Positions 1 to 4,256 of a DNA stretch of 5,110 bases are shown here, piece by piece. The stretch spans positions 1-5,110 of the forward strand of contig JBPCRE010000103.1 in assembly GCA_050997195.1 (NCBI GenBank), in the 5' to 3' direction. The notes beneath the pieces were generated by a model. It was not told the origin of the DNA, made no database searches, and saw nothing but the letters and a program-made list of their open reading frames with translations. This stretch comes from JACCZP01 sp050997195 (GTDB lineage: Bacteria > Actinomycetota > Thermoleophilia > Solirubrobacterales > Thermoleophilaceae). The translations under genes and the position numbers were made by a program. The stretch's first letter is position 1; the number at the start of each line of letters is the position of its first letter.

Positions 1-192
1 CGTGCGCGCCCGGAAGGCCTCCGTGTAGGCGCGGGCCCGGGCGCGGATGTCGTCCTCGGCGTACACGTAGGCGGGGGTGCCGAACTCGCGCGCGAGCTCG
101 ATCACGTCGCAGCCGCCCACCTCGAGGTGGCCGGTCTCGCCCAGGCGAGAGGCCGCCGGGTAGACCGACCGCAGGGTGCCGAGTGCTGCCAT
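1..192 (-). CDS. lysA: Diaminopimelate decarboxylase, N-terminal part (cut by window edge)
   Basis: LysA is a cytoplasmic PLP enzyme that decarboxylates meso-diaminopimelate to L-lysine, the last step of lysine synthesis. Only the first 64 codons are present, reading leftward from the ATG at 192-190; the frame stays open to the edge. The segment GHLEVGGCDVIELAREFGTP (about residues 22-41), followed by AYVYAEDDIRARARAY, is the typical opening of this family: the substrate-domain strand, then the 'tPxYVYde' entry into the PLP-binding barrel. The PLP lysine and C-terminal domain lie outside the window. The roughly 20 residues before GHLEVGG match the usual length, which supports this start. No Shine-Dalgarno sequence precedes it. 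The gene is divergent from the hydrolase starting at 207, with 14 bases between start codons. Related fold-III decarboxylases (arginine, carboxynorspermidine) are possible, but the N-terminal wording fits LysA best. Confidence 0.88.
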   Translation of the reverse strand, partial: MAALGTLRSVYPAASRLGETGHLEVGGCDVIELAREFGTPAYVYAEDDIRARARAYTEAFRART

Positions 193-209
193 GATCGGCG
201 CCGAGTATG
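190..209. promoter_or_regulatory. Compact divergent start region with palindrome
   Basis: The 14 bases between the lysA ATG (192-190, minus) and the hydrolase ATG (207-209, plus) hold a perfect 10-base palindrome, TCGGCGCCGA, at 195-204. The two start codons sit exactly symmetrically about its centre, so 16 of the 20 positions in 190-209 are self-complementary. Weak -10-like hexamers occur on each strand: CATGAT at 190-195 (plus) and CATACT at 209-204 (minus), each 11 bases from the start codon it would serve. Any promoter here must overlap the opposite gene's first codons, and transcripts would have only a few untranslated bases. The symmetry may be chance in GC-rich DNA, so operator or promoter function is inference. 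Confidence 0.3.
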
Positions 210-908
210 AAGCACCCCACGCCCGCCGCCCCGGCGCTCGCCGTCCGCGACGGGCTGGCCTACGCCCTGTGGGTGCCCGACGCGCCGCCGCCGGCGGGCG
301 TGGTGATCCTCCACGGGGCCGGCTCGGCGAAGGAGAATCACTTCGACTTCGCGCGGGTGGCGCTGGCCCACGGGCTGGCCGCACTGGCCTTCGACGCCCG
401 CGGACACGGCGAGTCGGAGGGGCCGTTCGGCCCTCGCGCCCTCGACGACGTGCGCGCGATGTGCGACGTGATCCTCGACCACGCGCCCGCCGTGGCTCTC
501 CGGGGCTCGAGCATGGGCGGCTTCCTCGCCGTGCACGCCGGTGCCCGCGATCCCCGGGTGGGCGCCGTGGCGGCCATCTGCCCCGCGCCCGAGGATCTCC
601 TGCTGCGCAGCCTTCGCGCCGGACGGCTCGACTTCCCGGTGAACCGCGATCCGGTCGAGATGTGGCTCGAGACCCTCTCGCTCCGCGACGCCGCGACCGC
701 GCTCGCGCCCCGCACCGCGCTGCTGCTCATGCACGCCGAGGGCGACGAGCAGGTGCCCGCGGCGGTCTCGGAGGAGCTCTACCTCCTGGCCGGCCAGCCG
801 AAGCGCATGCTCCTCCTGCCGGGGGGCCATCACCGGTCGCTCCAGCACGACGGGGAGGTGCAGGCCGAGTCGGTGCGCTGGATCCTTCGCTCCGTCGCCG
901 CCGCCTGA
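207..908 (+). CDS. Alpha/beta hydrolase, serine hydrolase family
   Basis: A complete 233-residue single-domain alpha/beta hydrolase, without signal peptide or membrane segment, so probably cytoplasmic. Visible elements in order: an oxyanion-loop HGAGS at residues 36-40; AFDARGHGES at 61-70, the strand and turn typical of the fold; the nucleophile elbow GSSMGG with Ser102; the acid in HAEGDEQVP, Asp180; and the histidine in GGHHRSLQHD, His208 or His209. All three catalytic residues are therefore present and correctly spaced. The size and lack of a large lid resemble dienelactone-hydrolase-like or small carboxylesterase and acyl-peptidase-type members, but the substrate cannot be read from sequence. 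The ATG at 207 is the only sensible start before the first strand; no clear Shine-Dalgarno precedes it. It is divergent from lysA and convergent with the acidic membrane protein gene, with 17 bases between stop codons, so it is probably transcribed alone. Confidence 0.9.
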   Translation: MKHPTPAAPALAVRDGLAYALWVPDAPPPAGVVILHGAGSAKENHFDFARVALAHGLAALAFDARGHGESEGPFGPRALDDVRAMCDVILDHAPAVALRGSSMGGFLAVHAGARDPRVGAVAAICPAPEDLLLRSLRAGRLDFPVNRDPVEMWLETLSLRDAATALAPRTALLLMHAEGDEQVPAAVSEELYLLAGQPKRMLLLPGGHHRSLQHDGEVQAESVRWILRSVAAA

Positions 909-925
909 ACGCGGAGAAGCTCGCC

Positions 926-1960
926 TCAGCCCGTGGGGGCGCCGGACTCCCCCTCGTCGGATGAGCCCGCTTCGGGCTGCTCGTCGGAGGTGCCTCCGCC
1001 CGTCGGCCCGTCGTCCTCCTCGGCACTCGATTCTTCCTCCGAGCCGTCGTCCTCGGTTCGGGCCCCCTCGTCGTCGGAGCGAACGTCGGTGTCGTCGTCG
1101 GGCGCTGGGTCGTCCGAGCCGTCGCCGTCCTCTTCGGGGGAGGGCTGCTGGCCCTCGGCGTCGCGAGCCGCGCCGCTCTCCTGGGGTGAGCCCTTCTGCT
1201 GCGACCCGCTGTCCCCCTGCTCGTCCGGCTTCGCGCCGCCCGAGGGCTCATCGCCGGCGCTCTCCTCATCCGGGTCGGAGCCCGCACCCGAATCCGAGCC
1301 GGTGCTCTCGTCGCCGGTGGTGCGCCCCGGCGTGGGGCGAGCCACCCCCCCAGGCCCGGCGCCCGGCTTGTCCGTCGAGGGGACCGAGCCCGAGCCCTCC
1401 TGGCGGGGAGAGGAGGCCACCTGCTCGGACGGCGCGGAGCCTTCTCCCCCGCCTCCCTGCGGGACGAGTCCGGGCACGAGGGGCTGGGCGGCGAGGCCGG
1501 GCGAACCGCCGGAGAAGGGCGCGCCGCCGGAGGGCGTGCTGCCGCCGGAGGGTGCGGCGCCGGCGCCCGGGGACCCGCCACGTCCGCCGGAAGCACCGCC
1601 GCCACCGCCGGGGCCGCGCTGTCCCGGACCGAGCGCGAGGGGCGGTACGGAGATCCCGCCCACGACGGCCAGGGCGTCGTCGAAGCCGTCAGAGCCGCCC
1701 GCGGGGCCGGAGGGACCGAGTCCAGGAGGGCGCGGCGGACCGTCCGGAGGTCCGGGCCCGCTTCCGGGAGGGAGCGCGGTCGGGCCGGCCACATCGACCC
1801 ACCGATCGGCGGCCTCGGGCACGGGCGCCGAGGGCCAGGAGTCGAAGCCGATCGTGCCCTTGACGAGGAGGGGCACCATCAGGGCGGCAGTCACCAGCAC
1901 GCCCGCCAGGGCGATTCCCGCTAGGTATGCCCCTATGGAGCGCATGTCACCGCTGGTCAT
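926..1960 (-). CDS. Membrane-anchored, Pro/Gly-rich protein with acidic tail, unknown function
   Basis: I do not recognise this protein. Read from the ATG at 1960 it has 344 residues; a TTG at 1966 and an ATG at 1945 are alternative starts. One hydrophobic segment lies at about residues 9-34 (AYLAGIALAGVLVTAALMVP and following), with no lipobox and no obvious signal peptidase site, so it is probably an uncleaved anchor with the rest outside the cytoplasm. After it come a Pro/Gly-rich stretch (about 60-210), interrupted by the less biased island SDGFDDALAVVGGISVPPLA near 90-109, and then an acidic tail of about 130 residues with roughly 44 Asp/Glu against 5 Lys/Arg. There is no cysteine anywhere. 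Third codon positions are G/C-rich in this frame and the hydrophobic start is coherent, which favours it over the antisense frame at 933-1985. It follows lgt by about 30 bases on the same strand and is probably cotranscribed. A disordered wall-spanning or cation-binding tail is possible, but unproven. Confidence 0.72.
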   Translation of the reverse strand: MTSGDMRSIGAYLAGIALAGVLVTAALMVPLLVKGTIGFDSWPSAPVPEAADRWVDVAGPTALPPGSGPGPPDGPPRPPGLGPSGPAGGSDGFDDALAVVGGISVPPLALGPGQRGPGGGGGASGGRGGSPGAGAAPSGGSTPSGGAPFSGGSPGLAAQPLVPGLVPQGGGGEGSAPSEQVASSPRQEGSGSVPSTDKPGAGPGGVARPTPGRTTGDESTGSDSGAGSDPDEESAGDEPSGGAKPDEQGDSGSQQKGSPQESGAARDAEGQQPSPEEDGDGSDDPAPDDDTDVRSDDEGARTEDDGSEEESSAEEDDGPTGGGTSDEQPEAGSSDEGESGAPTG

Positions 1961-1990
1961 CGGCAACGGGAGGAGAAACCTTTAGCTCAG

Positions 1991-2749
1991 TCAGGCTCGA
2001 GCGCCCGCCGGCGGGCGCACCCGGCGTCCGCGAACGAGCCACGCCCCTCCACCGGCCACCATCGCCAGGGCGATGAACTGGGGCAGGGACAGGCCGCCCA
2101 CCAGCTCCTCGTTGCGCCGGATGAACTCGATGAGGAAACGCTCGGTACCGCCGAGCACCAGGTACAGCGAGAAGAGCTCGCCGGGGCCTAGCGCCTTTCT
2201 CATGCGCCACAGCACCGCCGTCACCGCGCCCATGACCAGGAACTCGTACACGGGGGTGGGGTGCACCTCGACCGTGGTGGGCACCGTCCCGTTCGGGTAG
2301 GCCATGGCCCACGGCAGGTCGGAGGGGATGCCGTAGTCCCCGTCGCCGGCGAGCTGGCACCCGAGGCGGCCGACCGCGTAGCCGATGGCCACGGCCGGGG
2401 CCGCCGCGTCGACGAGGTCGAAGCCGAGGAAGCCGCGCCACCGGGCCCAGAGCACGACGCCGATACCCCCGCCGAGCAGGCCCCCGAAGAACACGAGGCC
2501 GGTGCCCGAGAACACGCTGCCGAAGAGGTCGGCCGAGGCCTCGTCCCAGTTCTGTACGAGCCAGTCGAGGTGAGCGCCCACGATGCCGCCCACCGCGGCG
2601 GCCAGCAGCGCCTCGTAGGCCCAGTCGGCCGGGCGGCCGAGCTCCTCGAGCCGGCGGCGAAAGAGAAGGCCCGAGCACAGAAAGGCCACCGCCAGGGCGA
2701 GGCCGAAGGTGTTGAGCGCAACGGGCCCGAGGTCGAGCTTCGGCAGCAT
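1991..2749 (-). CDS. lgt: Prolipoprotein diacylglyceryl transferase
   Basis: Lgt moves the diacylglyceryl group of phosphatidylglycerol to the lipobox cysteine of prolipoproteins in the cytoplasmic membrane, the first step of lipoprotein maturation. The 252-residue protein is polytopic and of normal family length. Recognisable blocks: LDLGPVALNTFGLALAVAF at the N-terminus; TGLVFFGGLLGG at residues 83-94; the family signature GRLGCQLAGDGDYG at 127-140, with the expected arginine at 128; HPTPVYE at 163-169; and GGTERFLIEFIRRNE at 200-214, the conserved C-terminal arginine block. Compared with the E. coli enzyme as I recall it, Phe88 stands where E. coli has His103, and Cys131 where it has Asn146. 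The ATG at 2749 begins directly before the first conserved block, without a Shine-Dalgarno. It lies 84 bases after the M23 peptidase stop codon and just before the acidic membrane protein, all on the minus strand. Confidence 0.95.
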   Translation of the reverse strand: MLPKLDLGPVALNTFGLALAVAFLCSGLLFRRRLEELGRPADWAYEALLAAAVGGIVGAHLDWLVQNWDEASADLFGSVFSGTGLVFFGGLLGGGIGVVLWARWRGFLGFDLVDAAAPAVAIGYAVGRLGCQLAGDGDYGIPSDLPWAMAYPNGTVPTTVEVHPTPVYEFLVMGAVTAVLWRMRKALGPGELFSLYLVLGGTERFLIEFIRRNEELVGGLSLPQFIALAMVAGGGAWLVRGRRVRPPAGARA

Positions 2750-2755
2750 GGGGTC

Positions 2756-2761
2756 AGGCTA
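2756..2761 (-). promoter_or_regulatory. Possible -10 element before lgt
   Basis: On the minus strand TAGCCT (2761-2756) fits the minimal TANNNT form of a -10 element and ends six bases before the lgt ATG at 2749, the same spacing as TACAAT before htpX. If active it would give a leaderless lgt transcript from within the 84-base gap after the M23 gene. The hexamer matches the consensus only at its key positions, and there is no -35-like sequence at the right distance, so support is weak. Cotranscription from the M23 promoter is at least as likely. Confidence 0.15.
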
Positions 2762-2833
2762 GTGATCCGGAGGCCCGTCCCCCGCAGGGCGCTCGGGCGC
2801 CTCCCGCGCTCGAGGGCGAGATCCCTCAAGAGG

Positions 2834-4042
2834 CTACAGACGGCCCATGGGATCCACCGGCGAGCCGTTCACGCGCGTCTCGAAGTGGAGGTGGTCGCCG
2901 AAGCAGTGCCCGGTGCAGCCCACGTAGCCGATCACGTCGCCCTGGCCCACGGAGGCGCCCTGAGAGGTGGCGAAGCGAGACTGGTGGGCGTAGCACGTCT
3001 GCAGCGAGCCCCCGTGCGCCACGCACGTGTAGTTGCCGTAGCCGCCCGTCGGTCCCATGAGCGCGACCCGGCCCGATGCCGCGGCGCGAATGGGGGTGCC
3101 CGACGGCGCCGCGATGTCCACGCCCGCGTGCAGGCGCCCCCACCTCATGCCGAACGGCGAGACGAGCGGCCCCGAGACCGGGTAGATGAGCCCCCCCGAG
3201 CCACGCTTGATCGGTCCGGCAGACGCGCCGTCGTCACCGCCGCCACTCGGCGCCGGGGCGGGCTCCGCCGAGGCCTGCCGGGCCAGGCGCCGCCTGATGC
3301 TCGCCTGCTGGGCGGTTAGCGCGCCGAGGTTGCCCTCGAGGCGAGACACGCTGGCCCGCACCCGCTCGAGGAGCGCCGCCTTCCCGCCCCGGGCCTGGAC
3401 CAGCCCGGCGCGCGAGCGCGCGAGCCGCCCCTTGGCCGCCGTGACCTCGTCTCGTCGGGCCTCGATCTCTTTCGCGGCCGCCTGGGCCCGCCCCTCGAGT
3501 ACGGCCAGCTCCGCGGCCTGGTCCTCGGCCTCGGCCTTCAGGCGCCGCACGCGGCGCACGATGCGCTGATCCTGATCGGAGACCCGCTCGAGGAAGTCGG
3601 TGCGCTCGAGCAGGTCCGCGAAGCCGTCGGCCTCGAGCACCACGGTGAGCGCGTCGGGCTCGTCGGCCTTGTAGAGCTCGACCACGCGGGCGGCGAGCGC
3701 CGCCTCGGAGACCTTCAGACGTTCCCTCAACCACGTAAGACGCCGGCGCACCACCTCCTGGCGAACGCGGATGCGCGTGAGCTCCGCGCGCTTCGCCGCG
3801 AGGCGGGCGCGGAGGGCACCGCGCCGGCGTTCGAGCCCCCGGATCTCGCCTCGGAGCGAGGAGATGCGGTTGTCGTAGGCCACGAGGTCGTCGGTGAGCA
3901 CGGCCTCGCGACTCCGGCCGGCGTCGATGGCCGATCGGGTCGAGTCGATCCGCGAGGGAAGCGGCGCGGCCAGGCTTGGGCCGGCGAGAAGGAGACCGAC
4001 GGCGAGCGTGGAAAGGAGGAAGAGGGGAAGGTGTGGTCGCAT
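2834..4042 (-). CDS. Secreted coiled-coil M23 murein hydrolase (PcsB/EnvC/RipC-like)
   Basis: Numbered from the ATG at 4042 this is a 402-residue exported protein. Residues 1-26 (MRPHLPLFLLSTLAVGLLLA and a SLAA end) form a Sec signal peptide. Residues about 30-255 are long charged heptad-like helices broken at about 123-147 by LYKADEPDALTVVLEADGFA and LLER, which resembles the hinge of PcsB/CwlO-type coiled coils that contact FtsX. An Ala/Pro/Gly linker follows (about 257-280), then an M23 domain to the end. Zinc ligands are His305 and Asp309 (HAGVD) and His386 of HLHFE; His384 and His353 (YAH) complete the active site. The domain should cleave peptidoglycan cross-bridges or stems during growth or division. 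Cys340, 350, 376 and 380 could form two disulfides. An in-frame GTG at 4054 would add four residues; I prefer the ATG because the signal peptide then starts MRPH. It is first in the run M23-lgt-acidic protein and divergent from htpX. Catalytic rather than scaffold function is likely because all metal residues are intact. Confidence 0.93.
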   Translation of the reverse strand: MRPHLPLFLLSTLAVGLLLAGPSLAAPLPSRIDSTRSAIDAGRSREAVLTDDLVAYDNRISSLRGEIRGLERRRGALRARLAAKRAELTRIRVRQEVVRRRLTWLRERLKVSEAALAARVVELYKADEPDALTVVLEADGFADLLERTDFLERVSDQDQRIVRRVRRLKAEAEDQAAELAVLEGRAQAAAKEIEARRDEVTAAKGRLARSRAGLVQARGGKAALLERVRASVSRLEGNLGALTAQQASIRRRLARQASAEPAPAPSGGGDDGASAGPIKRGSGGLIYPVSGPLVSPFGMRWGRLHAGVDIAAPSGTPIRAAASGRVALMGPTGGYGNYTCVAHGGSLQTCYAHQSRFATSQGASVGQGDVIGYVGCTGHCFGDHLHFETRVNGSPVDPMGRL

Positions 4043-4095
4043 GGGCTCGTGCACGTGGGGCGATGAGGGCGCTGCGAGCCCGTCGGCGAGATCCC

Positions 4096-4129
4096 GGGTA
4101 TACCCCCGTTATGCAGGGATTTTCCCCCG
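4096..4129 (-). promoter_or_regulatory. Candidate promoter or operator for the M23-lgt unit
   Basis: Read on the minus strand, CGGGGGAAAA (4129-4120) and CGGGGGTATA (4108-4099) form an 8-of-10 direct repeat with a 21-base period, about two helical turns. The second copy overlaps the perfect palindrome GGGTATACCC (4096-4105). TATACC at 4102-4097 or GGGTAT at 4105-4100 could act as a -10, placing transcription start roughly 45-55 bases before the ATG at 4042. The first resembles a primary-sigma hexamer without its final T; the second resembles the -10 of stress sigma factors of the SigB/SigF type, but no GTTT-like -35 is visible. Assignment to a sigma factor or repressor is therefore open. Confidence 0.3.
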
Positions 4130-4244
4130 GCACCCAGCGGCGCGAATGTACCAGTGGGCTGCCGGCCCGCCCTTCGCCGCACGGGAAGTTGCAGCCCTGG
4201 CGTCAGCCACGGCCGGAGCCTTCGAGCCGGCACAGGGACCCATC

Positions 4245-4250
4245 TACAAT
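4245..4250 (+). promoter_or_regulatory. -10 element TACAAT for a likely leaderless htpX transcript
   Basis: TACAAT differs from the TATAAT consensus at one base and stands out in the surrounding GC-rich sequence. It ends six bases before the htpX ATG at 4257, so a start point at the usual distance would fall on or next to the A of the start codon, giving a leaderless message. This agrees with the lack of a Shine-Dalgarno before htpX. The -35 region is poor: TTCGAG at 4221-4226 with an 18-base spacer is the best I see. Leaderless mRNAs are common in actinobacteria, which makes this arrangement credible. Confidence 0.5.
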
Positions 4251-4256
4251 CGAGCC

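Larger units (their letters stand above)
4043..4256. other. Divergent intergenic region between the M23 gene and htpX
   Basis: These 214 bases separate two divergent genes and should carry both promoters. I see no credible gene here; the open frames crossing it on both strands are continuations of frames antisense to the neighbours. The region includes a locally AT-richer patch at 4099-4123, two CGGGGG-type repeats and a GGGTATACCC palindrome on the M23 side, and a TACAAT hexamer on the htpX side. Positions 4130-4240 are uniformly GC-rich, with only short inverted repeats such as GGGC/GCCC around 4156-4168, and I see no T-run that would mark a terminator. Confidence 0.6.

Noticed and set aside
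102..848. A 248-codon minus-strand open frame opposite the hydrolase
   Set aside because: It overlaps both the hydrolase and the true lysA start in another frame and shows only shadow composition.
909..925. Possible bidirectional terminator between the convergent hydrolase and acidic protein genes
   Set aside because: The 17-base gap and adjoining codons contain no stable hairpin or T-run that I can see.
1968..1975. GGGAGGAG on the plus strand, resembling a strong Shine-Dalgarno
   Set aside because: No start codon or open plus-strand gene follows at a usable distance; the real genes here are on the minus strand.
933..1985. A 350-codon plus-strand open frame, Ser/Pro-rich, opposite the acidic membrane protein
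   Set aside because: It is an antisense frame in GC-rich low-complexity DNA. It lacks a signal or domain, and the minus-strand frame has a coherent membrane segment and fits the direction of lgt.
2787..2801. GGCGC/GCGCC inverted repeat in the gap between the M23 gene and lgt
   Set aside because: The stem is only five bases and no T-run follows on the minus strand, so it does not qualify as a rho-independent terminator; short GC stems are expected by chance.
2261..3319. A 352-codon plus-strand open frame across lgt and the M23 gene
   Set aside because: It is antisense to two unmistakable genes and spans their junction; its Ala/Arg/Val/His-rich translation has no recognisable motif.
4116..4126. 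GGGATTTTCCC short inverted repeat
   Set aside because: The stem is four base pairs only; it is better explained as part of the phased repeat region than as a hairpin.
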